A stretch of 64,000 nucleotides of DNA, from positions 1 to 64,000 of the forward strand of contig JAFURT010000005.1 of NCBI GenBank assembly GCA_017471765.1, in the 5' to 3' direction. Numbering within the stretch: the first letter of the stretch is position 1; the number at the start of each line of letters is the position of its first letter. This document shows, piece by piece, positions 16,692 to 25,013 of the stretch. The DNA is from Clostridia bacterium (lineage in GTDB: Bacteria; Bacillota; Clostridia; Oscillospirales; Acutalibacteraceae). A program made the translations under genes and the position numbers. The notes beneath the pieces were generated by a model, which made no database searches, was not told where the DNA came from, and saw only the letters and a program-made list of their open reading frames with translations.

Positions 16692-18062
16692 ATGAAACAC
16701 ATCGACATCGTAAAGCTGTACAATGACCCGGCGTATATCGGCCAGCAGGTCACCGTCTGCGGCTGGGTACGCACCAGCCGGGATTCCAAGAACGTGGCCT
16801 TCGTCGAGCTCAACGACGGCACCTCCCTGAAGCACCTGCAGATTGTGCTGGACAAGGCGGTCATCGCTGACGTGAGCCCCTTTATGCCCCTGGGCACCTC
16901 CCTCAAGGTGGAGGGTGAGCTGGTGCAGAGCGAGCGCAACGGGGTGGAGGTCAACGCCACCGCCGTCACTGTGCTGGGCGTCTGCCCCGGTGAGTACCCC
17001 CTGCAGAAGAAGCGTTGCACCCTGGAGTTCCTGCGTACTATCCCCCATCTGCGTGTGCGCACCAACACCTTCAACGCCATTTTCCGGGTGCGTAGCGTGA
17101 TGGCCGCTGCTATCCACCGCTATTTCCAGGAGCGCAACTACGTCTATGTGAACACCCCTCTCATCACCGCCAGCGACTGCGAGGGCGCCGGGGAGATGTT
17201 CAAGGTAACCACCATCGGCTATTCCGAGGACTACAAGAGCGCCGAGGAATACTATGCCGATGATTTCTTCGGTCGCCGGGCCGGCCTGTCGGTTTCCGGT
17301 CAGCTGGAGGGCGAGATGGCGGCTATGGCCTTCGGTAAGATTTACACCTTTGGCCCCTCTTTCCGTGCGGAAAACAGCAACACCCCCCGTCACGTGGCTG
17401 AGTTCTGGCACGTGGAGCCGGAGGTGGCCTTTGCAGAACTGCCGGACATCATCGAGATTGCGGAGGAGATGATCAAATACATCCTCTCGGCGGTGCTGGA
17501 GGAGTGCCCGGAGGAACTGCAGTTCTTTGATAAGTTCTTCGAGAACGGCCTGATTGAGAAGCTCCGTAGCGTGGTGGAAAATGACTTTGTGGTGTTGGAT
17601 TACACCGACGCCATCGCCCTGCTGGAGAAGGCGGATGCCGACTTCAAGTACCCGGTGTACTGGGGCTGTGACCTGCAGACGGAGCACGAGCGCTACATCA
17701 CCGAGCAGGTGTATAACAAGCCGGTGTTCGTCACCAACTATCCCAAGGAGATCAAGTCCTTCTACATGAAGCAGAACCCCGACGGCAAGACGGTGGCCGC
17801 CACCGACCTGTTGGTGCCCGGCGTGGGCGAGATTATCGGCTGTTCTGAGCGTGAGGCCGACCTGGATAAGCTGTTGGCGGCTATGGAGCAGCGTGGCATG
17901 AGCCTGGAGGACTATCAGGATTACCTCGATCTGCGTCGCTTTGGCTCGGTGCCTCACTCCGGCTTCGGTCTGGGCTTCGAGCGTATTCTGATGTACGCCA
18001 CCGGCGTGGCTAACATCCGGGATGCCCAGTTGTTCCCCCGTACGGTGGGCAGCATCCGGTAA
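16692..18062 (+). CDS. asnS: Asparaginyl-tRNA synthetase
   Basis: This 456-aa class IIb synthetase charges tRNA-Asn. The N-terminal OB-fold binds the anticodon (GQQVTVCGWVRTSRDSKNVAF). The class II core then shows motif 1 (residues about 130-165), motif 2 with FGPSFRAENSNTPRHVAEFW, and motif 3 with GFGLGFERILMY. Length is normal. AAGGAG is 9 nt before the ATG, which follows the T-box terminator by 37 nt. Its presence means Asn-tRNA is made directly here and does not depend on transamidation. Confidence 0.97.
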   Translation: MKHIDIVKLYNDPAYIGQQVTVCGWVRTSRDSKNVAFVELNDGTSLKHLQIVLDKAVIADVSPFMPLGTSLKVEGELVQSERNGVEVNATAVTVLGVCPGEYPLQKKRCTLEFLRTIPHLRVRTNTFNAIFRVRSVMAAAIHRYFQERNYVYVNTPLITASDCEGAGEMFKVTTIGYSEDYKSAEEYYADDFFGRRAGLSVSGQLEGEMAAMAFGKIYTFGPSFRAENSNTPRHVAEFWHVEPEVAFAELPDIIEIAEEMIKYILSAVLEECPEELQFFDKFFENGLIEKLRSVVENDFVVLDYTDAIALLEKADADFKYPVYWGCDLQTEHERYITEQVYNKPVFVTNYPKEIKSFYMKQNPDGKTVAATDLLVPGVGEIIGCSEREADLDKLLAAMEQRGMSLEDYQDYLDLRRFGSVPHSGFGLGFERILMYATGVANIRDAQLFPRTVGSIR

Positions 18063-18094
18063 TCCCCCGCATCTCATTTTTTGGAGTTGATTGT

Positions 18095-19102
18095 ATGTCT
18101 TGTCAATTTGTCCCCAACTATAGAGCCAAGCTGTCCCTGCGGCAGACCCAGCAGGCCATCAAGGTCATTAAGGACACCTTCCAGGTGCTGTTGGCGCAGA
18201 ATCTGCACCTGGAGCGTGTTACCGCCCCGGTGCTGGTGCATGGCGGCAGTGGTATCAACGATGACCTGAACGGCGTGGAGCGGAAGGTGGATTTCACCGT
18301 CCGCAACATGGGCGAGGCTCACGCTGAGGTGGTGCAGTCGCTGGCTAAATGGAAGCGTGTGGCGCTGGGGCGGTATGGCTTCCGGCCCGGTGAGGGCATT
18401 TACACCGATATGAACGCCATCCGGCGGGATGACGATGTGGATAATACCCATTCCATTTTCGTGGACCAGTGGGATTGGGAGGCGGTTATCACCGCCGACC
18501 AGCGGACAGAGGCCTATTTGCAGAAGACGGTGCGCCGCATCGTCAAGGCACTGGTGGACACCAATAAGCTGCTGCAACAGAAATACCCGCTGTTGACCAT
18601 GGAGATTGAGGAAGAGGTCTATTTTGTCACCGCCGCCCAGTTGGAGGCGATGTACCCCGACCTGACCCCCAAACAGCGGGAGGATGCGGTGACGAGAGAG
18701 CACCGGACGGTGTTCCTCATGGGCATCGGTGACGCCTTGCCGGGTGGCAAGCGGCATGATGGCCGTGCTCCTGACTACGACGACTGGACGCTGAACGGCG
18801 ACCTGCTTCTGTGGAATGACGTCCTGGGTCACGCCCTGGAGATCAGCTCCATGGGTATCCGTGTGGACGCCAACGCTTTGGCCCGTCAGTTGGCGGTCGC
18901 CGGGGCAGAGGACAGGATGCAGTATCCCTACCACAAGGCGATTGCCGCCGGGGAACTGCCGCTGACCATCGGCGGCGGTATCGGCCAGTCCCGGCTGTGT
19001 ATGCTCATGCTGGAAAAAGCCCACATCGGCGAGGTGCAGGTGTCCATCTGGCCCCCCGAGATGGTGGCGGAGTGCCAACAGCACGGCATTATATTACTGT
19101 AA
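18095..19102 (+). CDS. asnA: Aspartate--ammonia ligase (asparagine synthetase A)
   Basis: This 335-aa cytosolic enzyme makes asparagine from aspartate, ammonia and ATP. It has a class II synthetase-like fold: NFVPNYRAKLSLRQTQQAI at the start, GVERKVDFTV, DQWDWEAVI, and the ATP block GGGIGQSRLCMLML near the end. Length matches the E. coli enzyme (330 aa). It starts 32 bp after asnS with TTGGAG upstream, so it shares the T-box control. The operon therefore couples asparagine supply and its charging to the same tRNA signal. Confidence 0.97.
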   Translation: MSCQFVPNYRAKLSLRQTQQAIKVIKDTFQVLLAQNLHLERVTAPVLVHGGSGINDDLNGVERKVDFTVRNMGEAHAEVVQSLAKWKRVALGRYGFRPGEGIYTDMNAIRRDDDVDNTHSIFVDQWDWEAVITADQRTEAYLQKTVRRIVKALVDTNKLLQQKYPLLTMEIEEEVYFVTAAQLEAMYPDLTPKQREDAVTREHRTVFLMGIGDALPGGKRHDGRAPDYDDWTLNGDLLLWNDVLGHALEISSMGIRVDANALARQLAVAGAEDRMQYPYHKAIAAGELPLTIGGGIGQSRLCMLMLEKAHIGEVQVSIWPPEMVAECQQHGIILL

Positions 19103-19105
19103 GAA

Positions 19106-19145
19106 AAACCGGTATCCGCTAATGGCGGATACCGGTTTCTTTCTT
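19106..19145 (+). terminator. Terminator of asnS-asnA
   Basis: A perfect 14-bp stem (19106-19119 with 19125-19138) followed by a T-rich tail (CTTTCTTG) begins just after the asnA stop. Confidence 0.85.
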
Positions 19146-19154
19146 GTGACCCGA

Positions 19155-19322
19155 TCAGCCGTGCTTTTTCACAAAGGACTGGCAGTCGGTGCACTGATCC
19201 ATCGAGGGATTCCCTTCATGGGTACCGACCTGAATGCTGTCCAGGCTGCAGTAATCCTCGCAACTGCAGTGGTTGGTGCAGGAGGTCACGGTACAATGGA
19301 TGCTGTGGTTGGCTTTTTCCAT
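19155..19322 (-). CDS. DUF1540 cysteine-rich small protein
   Basis: This 55-aa protein has the DUF1540 cysteine pattern: HCTVTSCTNHCSCEDYC, then a short strand SIQVGTHEG, then CTDCQSF at the end. The six or seven cysteines suggest a small metal- or disulfide-stabilised fold. The chosen ATG is 9 nt after AAAGGAG; a longer frame up to 19451 would run over a hairpin and is rejected. It lies downstream of pdaA on the same strand. DUF1540 proteins are common in spore formers, but their role is not established. Confidence 0.85.
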   Translation of the reverse strand: MEKANHSIHCTVTSCTNHCSCEDYCSLDSIQVGTHEGNPSMDQCTDCQSFVKKHG

Positions 19323-19338
19323 GAGAACAGTCTCCTTT

Positions 19339-19381
19339 CTGACGGATTTCTGACCGCCGCTTTTTTTGCGGCTACCGTCAG
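19339..19381 (-). promoter_or_regulatory. Two-tier hairpin before the DUF1540 ribosome site
   Basis: Outer arms CTGACGG/CCGTCAG (19339-19345/19375-19381) enclose inner arms GCCGC/GCGGC (19356-19360/19368-19372) around a T7 (A7 on the minus strand) loop. The structure ends at the AAAGGAG of the DUF1540 gene. It could separate pdaA from the next gene or control access to the ribosome site. Confidence 0.5.
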
Positions 19382-19422
19382 TATGCCCGATAGAAAGAAA
19401 AACATACGCCAAAATCAGTCGG

Positions 19423-20232
19423 TTAATTTCTGTTGTTACACAGTTCCGCAAGCGAGCCGAAGGAGTAGCCCATTTCCTCCCATTTTGTCAATAATTCATC
19501 TAAAATTTCAGCGTTGGTTTTTGAGGTAGAGTGGAGCAGTACCACCGCCCCGTTGTGCACCCGACCCAGCAGTTTGTTGAAGGCCTGCTCGTGGGTGGGC
19601 TGTTTGTCAACATACCAGTCCACATACGCCAGGCTCCAGAAGAAGGTGTTGTACCCGGCCGCCTTGGCCATGGCCAGGTTTTGCTGGCTGTATTTCCCCT
19701 GGGGTGGGCGGTATAAGGCGGGCAGGTCTTTTCCGGTCACCTCTTTGTATTTTACCTCCACCAGTTCCAGCTCTTGCCGGAACACCGTCTCGTCGGCAAT
19801 GCCGGACATATCCGGGTGGTGATAGGTGTGGTTGCCCACCGTGTGCCCCTCTGCCACCATGCGCTGAATCAGCTCCGGGGCGGTTTCCAGATAGTGCCCC
19901 ACTACGAAAAAGGTGGCCGGTGCGTTGTGCTTTTTCAGCGCATCCAGGATGGCGGCGGTGTACCCATTCTCGTACCCGGCATCGAAGGTGAGATACAGCC
20001 GCTTTTGGGTCGTATCTCCCACATAGTAGGCGTCATAGGCCGATAGCGCCTCGGCGGTGGCGTTGGCCACCGGCGGCTGTCCCTCCCGCTGAAAGCTCAG
20101 CCCCCAGTTATTGCCGGCCGCATTCACTGTGGCGGCCTTGTCGGCCAGCCCGATGCCCACACAGCCGGTGACCAGCAGCGCCACCACCGCCAACCCGGCC
20201 AAAAGTTGCCGCCGTTTGATATACAGAATCAT
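19423..20232 (-). CDS. pdaA: Delta-lactam-forming peptidoglycan deacetylase (PdaA)
   Basis: This 269-aa exported protein deacetylates muramic acid during spore cortex synthesis, a step needed for muramic delta-lactam. A signal or anchor helix occupies residues about 8-28. The PdaA-specific start NNWGLSFQREGQPP is followed by DAYYVGDT. The NodB core has LTFDAGYENGYT (catalytic and metal Asp), NHTYHHPDM (metal histidines) and YRPPQGKYSQ. The tail YSFGSLAELC is also PdaA-like. The ATG at 20232 fits AAAGGAGGT with 7-nt spacing; the longer frame crosses the divergent promoter. It strongly suggests the organism sporulates. Confidence 0.92.
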   Translation of the reverse strand: MILYIKRRQLLAGLAVVALLVTGCVGIGLADKAATVNAAGNNWGLSFQREGQPPVANATAEALSAYDAYYVGDTTQKRLYLTFDAGYENGYTAAILDALKKHNAPATFFVVGHYLETAPELIQRMVAEGHTVGNHTYHHPDMSGIADETVFRQELELVEVKYKEVTGKDLPALYRPPQGKYSQQNLAMAKAAGYNTFFWSLAYVDWYVDKQPTHEQAFNKLLGRVHNGAVVLLHSTSKTNAEILDELLTKWEEMGYSFGSLAELCNNRN

Positions 20233-20301
20233 GTTCATACCTCCTTTGTATACGTGTATGGCGGGGGACAAGAGAAATAGACCAAAAAGTATCGCAACCA
20301 C

Positions 20302-20330
20302 TTGCAACTGGGTGGGATTTGTGGTACAAT
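20302..20330 (+). promoter_or_regulatory. Promoter of the PHP phosphatase gene
   Basis: TTGCAA (20302-20307) and TACAAT (20325-20330) are 17 bp apart, about 30 nt upstream of the start codon. Confidence 0.7.
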
Positions 20331-20366
20331 ACATCCCATACACTGGTTACCAAGGAGGGTAAACCT

Positions 20367-21167
20367 ATGAACTATTGCGGCTATCACACACACACCACCT
20401 TCTCCGACGGCAAAAGCACTATGGAGGAGATGGTACAGGCGGCCATCCGGCTGGGGATGCCGGCCATCGGTTTCTCCGACCACAGCGATTCGCCCTATCA
20501 GGATTATTGCATGCGTGTGGCAGAGTACCCGGCCTATCTGGCAGAGCTTGACCGCTTGCGGGACAAATATGCTGATCACATCACCATCATGAAGGGCATC
20601 GAGCTGGACTCCCACTCCGACCCGGTGATCGTGGGGGAGCTGGATTATTTCCTCGGCTCGGTGCACGAGCTGGTGTTTGAGGACCGGTTCTACGGCATCG
20701 ACCACGCCGCCTCCCTCCAGATGGATTGCATCAATAATGAGTTGGGTGGGGATAAGCTGGCCTTTGCCCGGTGCTATTTTGATGAGCTGGTGGGGCATAT
20801 TCAGCGGAATAAGCCCACCATCGTGGGGCATTTCGATGTCATCACCAAGTTCAGCCTCATGGATGAGGATGACCCGGCCTACCAGCGCGTGGCGCTGGAT
20901 GCGCTGGAAAAGGTGGTGGCGGTCACCCCCGTGCTGGAGGTAAACACCGGCGCCATCTCCCGGAAATGGCGTGACCGTCCCTATCCGGCGGATTTTCTGC
21001 TGAACGCTCTGCGTGAGATGGGAGGCAGGGTGATTCTGGGTGCCGACACCCACGCCGCCGACACCATCGACTGCGCCTTTCCGCTGGCGGTGGAGCTGAT
21101 TAAAAAGGCTGGCTTTAAGAGTCTGCTGACCCTGTGGCCGGATGGCTTCCACGAAGAAGAGCTGTAA
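20367..21167 (+). CDS. PHP-domain histidinol-phosphatase (HisJ family)
   Basis: This 266-aa metal-dependent phosphoesterase has the PHP motifs in order: YHTHTTFSDG (residues 6-15), GFSDHSD, the acidic GIELDSH strand, GHFDVITKF and LGADTHA near the end. The architecture matches the HisJ/YtvP class that removes phosphate from L-histidinol phosphate. There are no other histidine genes nearby, so the substrate could be another phosphomonoester. The ATG at 20367 follows AAGGAGGG by 7 nt; an upstream frame from 20319 overlaps the promoter. Confidence 0.85.
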   Translation: MNYCGYHTHTTFSDGKSTMEEMVQAAIRLGMPAIGFSDHSDSPYQDYCMRVAEYPAYLAELDRLRDKYADHITIMKGIELDSHSDPVIVGELDYFLGSVHELVFEDRFYGIDHAASLQMDCINNELGGDKLAFARCYFDELVGHIQRNKPTIVGHFDVITKFSLMDEDDPAYQRVALDALEKVVAVTPVLEVNTGAISRKWRDRPYPADFLLNALREMGGRVILGADTHAADTIDCAFPLAVELIKKAGFKSLLTLWPDGFHEEEL

Positions 21168-21177
21168 AGGAAATACA

Positions 21178-21222
21178 CACAGACCGCCGTGGTTTTTACC
21201 ATGTGCGGTCTGTTTTTCTTTC
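21178..21222 (+). terminator. Terminator of the PHP phosphatase gene
   Basis: ACAGACCGC pairs with GCGGTCTGT around a smaller inner stem, and a T5CT3 tail follows. Confidence 0.75.
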
Positions 21223-21301
21223 CCGGATAGAAAAATCACGGTGTGAAACAGAAAAAGAAAAAATTTTTACCTGAAATTATCATTTTTTTAACAATTAGGT
21301 C

Positions 21302-21330
21302 TTGCAAATGGAGACTTTTATGCGTATAAT
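21302..21330 (+). promoter_or_regulatory. Promoter of pckG
   Basis: TTGCAA (21302-21307) and a perfect TATAAT (21325-21330) with a 17-bp spacer lie about 95 bp before the start codon. The leader shows no recognised riboswitch. Confidence 0.75.
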
Positions 21331-21423
21331 GATAATTGTGGAAGAAATGGCATTTTTCTACGGATGTTGTATGCCTGTATTCTATCGTTGCGATAATCGC
21401 ACAAAAGGAAAGGAGTTTTTACT

Positions 21424-23199
21424 ATGACCAAGAACCCGTCTGTTCTCAAGTGGTTGGACGAGATGACCGCGTTGCTGACCCCCGACGCTGTTGTGTGGGT
21501 GGATGGCACCGACGAGCAGCGTGAGGAGCTGCGCCGTCTGGCCTGCGAGCTGGGCGAGCTGGAGAAGCTGGATCAGGATAAGCTGCCCGGCTGTTACCTG
21601 CACCGCACCAACCCCAACGATGTGGCCCGTGTAGAGGACCGCACCTTCATCTGTACTTCCAAGCAGGAGGATGCCGGCCCCACCAACAACTGGTGTGACC
21701 CCCAGGAGATGTACAAGAAGCTGTACGACATCGCCCGTGGCAGCTACAAGGGCCGTACCATGTACATCATCCCCTATTCCATGGGCCCCATCGGCTCTCC
21801 TCTGGCCAAGATCGGCGTGGAGATCACCGACTCCGTGTACGTGGTGCTGAACATGCTCATCATGACCCGTGTGAGCAATCAGGTGTGGGATGTGCTGGGC
21901 GACAGCAACGACTGGGTGCGCGGTCTGCACTCTCGTTGCGAGGTCAACCCCGAGAAGCGGTACATCTGCCACTTCCCCGAGGATAACACCATCATCTCCG
22001 TCAACTCCGGCTACGGCGGCAACGTGCTGCTGGGCAAGAAGTGCTTCGCTCTGCGTATCGCCTCCTATCAGGGCTGGAAAGAGGGCTGGATGGCTGAGCA
22101 CATGCTCATCCTGGGCCTGGAGAACCCCAAGGGCGAGGTGCACTACATCGCCGCCGCTTTCCCCTCTGCCTGCGGCAAGACCAACCTGGCCATGCTGATC
22201 CCCCCCGAGTACCTGCGTAAGAAGGGCTACAAGGTGTGGACGGTTGGCGACGATATCGCCTGGATGCGCATCGGCGAGGATGGCCGTCTGTACGCCATCA
22301 ACCCCGAGAACGGCTTCTTCGGCGTGGCCCCCGGCACCAACGCTCACTCCAACTTTAACGCTCTGGAGTCCACCAAGAAGAACACCATCTTCACCAACGT
22401 GGCTCATTGTGCCGACAACACCGTGTGGTGGGAGGGCCTGAACAAGGATCTGCCCGAGGGTGCTATCGACTGGCGTGGCAATCCCTGGGATCCGGCCAAG
22501 TTCAACAAGGCTGACAAGTCCACCTGTGCGGCTCACCCCAACAGCCGTTTCACCGCTCCTGCCGAGAACTGCCCCTGCATCTCTGACGAGTTCAACAAGG
22601 GCGCCGGTGTGCCGATTTCCGCTATCGTGTTCGGCGGCCGCCGTGCCAAGTGCGCGCCGCTGGTGTACCAGTCCCGTGACTGGGAGAACGGTGTGTTCAT
22701 CGGCTCCGCTATGGCCTCCGAGACCACTGCCGCCGCCGCTGGCGCTGTGGGTGTTGTCCGTCGTGATCCCATGGCGATGCTGCCCTTCTGCGGCTATCAC
22801 ATGGGCGACTATTTCCGCCACTGGCTGGAGATGGGCAAGAAGCTGGGCGACAAGGCTCCCAAGATCTTCAACGTCAACTGGTTCCGCACCGATGACGAGG
22901 GCAACTTCGTGTGGCCCGGCTTCGGCGACAATATGCGTGTGCTGAACTGGATCATTGCCCGTTGTGAGGGTGAGGCGGATGCTACCGAGACCGCCATCGG
23001 CTATGTGCCGAAGCCGGAGGACATCGACCTGACCGATCTGGACATGGATATGGATACCCTGAAGGACATCCTGACCGTGGACAAGGAGGTCTGGACGAAG
23101 GAAGCCGCCGAGATCGAGGAGCACTACAAGAAGTTCGGCGACCGTCTGCCGGCCGAACTGCGTGCCCAGCTGGATACCCTGAAGAAGAACCTGGGCTGA
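21424..23199 (+). CDS. pckG: Phosphoenolpyruvate carboxykinase (GTP)
   Basis: This 591-aa enzyme interconverts oxaloacetate and PEP with GTP/GDP. Diagnostic blocks are YIIPYSMGPIGSPLAKIGVE, the P-loop AFPSACGKTNLAML, FGGRRAKCAPLV and NWFRTDDEGNFVWPGFGDN. These are of the GTP-dependent family, not the ATP-dependent pckA family. In fermentative Clostridia the enzyme often runs towards oxaloacetate to enter succinate or propionate routes (established for the family, inferred here). Codon use is strongly biased to C/G third positions, suggesting high expression. AAAGGAG precedes the ATG. Monocistronic. Confidence 0.97.
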   Translation: MTKNPSVLKWLDEMTALLTPDAVVWVDGTDEQREELRRLACELGELEKLDQDKLPGCYLHRTNPNDVARVEDRTFICTSKQEDAGPTNNWCDPQEMYKKLYDIARGSYKGRTMYIIPYSMGPIGSPLAKIGVEITDSVYVVLNMLIMTRVSNQVWDVLGDSNDWVRGLHSRCEVNPEKRYICHFPEDNTIISVNSGYGGNVLLGKKCFALRIASYQGWKEGWMAEHMLILGLENPKGEVHYIAAAFPSACGKTNLAMLIPPEYLRKKGYKVWTVGDDIAWMRIGEDGRLYAINPENGFFGVAPGTNAHSNFNALESTKKNTIFTNVAHCADNTVWWEGLNKDLPEGAIDWRGNPWDPAKFNKADKSTCAAHPNSRFTAPAENCPCISDEFNKGAGVPISAIVFGGRRAKCAPLVYQSRDWENGVFIGSAMASETTAAAAGAVGVVRRDPMAMLPFCGYHMGDYFRHWLEMGKKLGDKAPKIFNVNWFRTDDEGNFVWPGFGDNMRVLNWIIARCEGEADATETAIGYVPKPEDIDLTDLDMDMDTLKDILTVDKEVWTKEAAEIEEHYKKFGDRLPAELRAQLDTLKKNLG

Positions 23200-23210
23200 T
23201 AAGCAATGCG

Positions 23211-23255
23211 AAAGCCTCCGTTTTCCGGAAAATCCGGAAAACGGGGGCTTTTTTT
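23211..23255 (+). terminator. Terminator of pckG
   Basis: A long GC-rich stem (17-18 bp, 5-nt loop) is followed by seven T. Confidence 0.88.
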
Positions 23256-23307
23256 GGTGCTTTTTGGCAGATGCGGAAGAGAACACCCCGTGAAAGGCCA
23301 AATTCTC

Positions 23308-23336
23308 TTGCTATATACGAGGGGCTGTGGTAGAAT
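23308..23336 (+). promoter_or_regulatory. Promoter of the 2-hydroxyacid dehydrogenase gene
   Basis: TTGCTA (23308-23313) and TAGAAT (23331-23336) are 17 bp apart. Confidence 0.65.
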
Positions 23337-23368
23337 ACATATGGAATTATCAAGAGGGAGGAACAGAT

Positions 23369-24307
23369 ATGCGAATTGTGGTCTTGGATGCCGCCACCGT
23401 TGTTGGCGGTGGGGTGGAATTGGATTTTTTGCAGGAATTCGGGCAGGTGACGGCGTATGACCTGACCTCGCCGGAGCAGGTGGTGGAGCGGGTCGGCGAT
23501 GCGGAGGCGGTGCTGTGCAACAAGGTGCAGATTACCGCCCAGGTGATGGCGGCCTGCCCCCGGTTGCGGTACGTAGGACTGTTCGCCACCGGGTATAATA
23601 ATGTGGATGTGGCCTATGCCGCCGCCCATGGAGTGACAGTGTGCAATGTGCCGGGCTATTCCACCGAGGCGGTGGCCCAGCACACCTTTGCGCTGATCTT
23701 GGCCCTGACCAACCGGGCGGGGGAGTATAACGCCACCGTGGCCCAGGGGGACTGGATCAAAAGTGCCACCTTCTCCTATTTCCCCATTCCGCTGGCGGAG
23801 CTAAACGGCAAGACCATCGGCATTGTGGGGTACGGCGCCATCGGCCGTCGGGTAGGGGAGATTGCCCGGGCGTTCGGTATGCAGGTGGTGGTGTGTGGCC
23901 GCCGTCCTATCCCGGACGCTACCCAGCTCCCCTTGGAGGAACTGTTGGCGGTGTCGGATATCGTGACACTCCACTGTCCGCTGAACGAGGACTCTCAAGG
24001 GATGATGGATGCCGCCGCCTTTGCCCGGATGAAGCCGGGGGCGATTTTCATCAACACCGCCCGTGGGCCATTGGTGGATGAGGCGGCCCTGCGGAGTGCC
24101 CTGGACAGCGGTCACCTGGCCGGCGCCGGGGTGGATGTGCTGTGCCGGGAGCCCATGGCCCCGGACTGTCCCCTGTATAACGCCCCCAACTGCCTTATTA
24201 CCCCCCACATCGCCTGGGCCGGGGTGGAGACTCGCCAGCGCCTGATGGGCATCGTAGTGGAAAACCTGCGGCAGTTTGCCGCCGGCACGCCGATAAATCG
24301 GGTGTAA
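23369..24307 (+). CDS. D-2-hydroxyacid dehydrogenase
   Basis: This 312-aa NAD(P)-dependent enzyme reduces a 2-oxoacid to a D-2-hydroxyacid or the reverse. The Rossmann block GIVGYGAIGRRVGEIARAFG lies near residues 150-170. The catalytic Arg (INTARGPLVDE), Glu (REPMAPDCPL) and His (TPHIAWAG) are all present, so it should be active. The overall pattern, with LFATGYNNVDVAYAA, is closest to glycerate or hydroxypyruvate reductases. The ATG at 23369 follows GGGAGG; the upstream frame at 23327 overlaps the -10 box. Single-gene unit. Confidence 0.92.
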   Translation: MRIVVLDAATVVGGGVELDFLQEFGQVTAYDLTSPEQVVERVGDAEAVLCNKVQITAQVMAACPRLRYVGLFATGYNNVDVAYAAAHGVTVCNVPGYSTEAVAQHTFALILALTNRAGEYNATVAQGDWIKSATFSYFPIPLAELNGKTIGIVGYGAIGRRVGEIARAFGMQVVVCGRRPIPDATQLPLEELLAVSDIVTLHCPLNEDSQGMMDAAAFARMKPGAIFINTARGPLVDEAALRSALDSGHLAGAGVDVLCREPMAPDCPLYNAPNCLITPHIAWAGVETRQRLMGIVVENLRQFAAGTPINRV

Positions 24308-24316
24308 AAAGAAAAT

Positions 24317-24355
24317 AAGAAGAAGCCGACCTGCCACGCAGGTCGGCTTCTTCTT
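24317..24355 (+). terminator. Bidirectional terminator, copy 1 of a duplicated hairpin
   Basis: An 18-bp stem with a CAC loop. Its 25-nt core (24324-24348) occurs again without a change at 25014-25038. Confidence 0.85.
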
Positions 24356-24359
24356 ACTA

Positions 24360-24644
24360 TTACATGATTTGATATATCCAAGCGGCTGCTTTATAGAATC
24401 GTAGAAAAGCAGAAAGACGGTGTGCTCCTTTCGGTGTGATATAATATATGCCCTTTCCATGCCTGAGCCTGCGGGAACAGTCCTTTTTCAGACGTAGGAT
24501 GAGTAAACACCGTTTGGCGGCAGTGTAGTCGCTGGCCAACCAATCGTCCACTTCCAACAGTAACTCCGGTTCGGTCATGGTACGTTTGCGTAAGAGTGCC
24601 AGCAGGTAAAGCTCTATTAACTCTTTTTGTCGGTACGGATTCAC
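24360..24644 (-). CDS. Small winged-helix-like protein
   Basis: This 94-aa protein has an N-terminal helix (QKELIELYLLALLRKRTMTE), a second and recognition helix (PELLLEVDDWL, TAAKRCLLILRLK) and a basic wing (RLRHGKGIYYITPKG), as in PadR- or MarR-like winged helices. The GTG start has AGGAGG 8 nt upstream. It is divergent from an XRE-type regulator across a 119-bp region crowded with palindromes. A transcriptional role is likely; the target is unknown. Confidence 0.6.
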   Translation of the reverse strand: MNPYRQKELIELYLLALLRKRTMTEPELLLEVDDWLASDYTAAKRCLLILRLKKDCSRRLRHGKGIYYITPKGAHRLSAFLRFYKAAAWIYQIM

Positions 24645-24663
24645 AGGCTTCCTCCTTACATAC

Positions 24664-24736
24664 AGTGTTTACTGCATATTTTAACCTGTTTCAGGTTAAA
24701 ATACAATACCCTTAGACAGATTAAATTAGAATTTAA
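24664..24736. promoter_or_regulatory. Cluster of three palindromes between divergent regulators
   Basis: Three inverted repeats lie in the gap: CAGTgtttACTG (24664-24675), a perfect 11-bp-arm palindrome centred on TTT (24678-24702), and TTAAATTagAATTTAA (24721-24736). A TACAAT -10 box (24702-24707) touches the large palindrome. They are probable operators for the XRE protein, the winged-helix protein or both. Confidence 0.6.
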
Positions 24737-24763
24737 CTACAATAGGGTATGGGAGGCAAGGGA

Positions 24764-24985
24764 ATGTACAGAAGAATTCGTGATTTGCGAGAAGATCATG
24801 ACTTTACGCAAACAAAAGTGGCCATCTATCTTGGCATGTCGCAAACCGGGTATTCAAAATATGAAACCGGAGAGAACGACATTCCTGTTGCTGTGCTTAT
24901 AAAACTTGCTCGCCTGTATCAAACAAGTTTGGATTATCTGGTGGGGGAAACAGATTGTAAAAATCGGTATCCTAAGGCAAAATAA
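24764..24985 (+). CDS. XRE-family helix-turn-helix regulator
   Basis: This 73-aa protein is a single HTH_3 domain. Helix 2 and the recognition helix are QTKVAIYLGMSQTGYSKYETG, and the family end PVAVLIKLARLYQTSLDYLVGET is intact. GGGAGG lies 8 nt before the ATG at 24764. It has no ligand-binding domain. Divergent from the winged-helix gene and bounded by the two copies of a duplicated hairpin. Confidence 0.88.
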   Translation: MYRRIRDLREDHDFTQTKVAIYLGMSQTGYSKYETGENDIPVAVLIKLARLYQTSLDYLVGETDCKNRYPKAK

Positions 24986-25013
24986 CACATCAAGAAAACA
25001 GAGAAAAAAGAGC

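Noticed and set aside
16626..18077. 483-aa open frame antisense to asnS
   Set aside because: A shadow of a codon-biased gene; His/Leu/Val-rich and without a start signal.
21382..23301. 639-aa open frame antisense to pckG
   Set aside because: Same cause as the other antisense frames; the pckG product has every expected motif.
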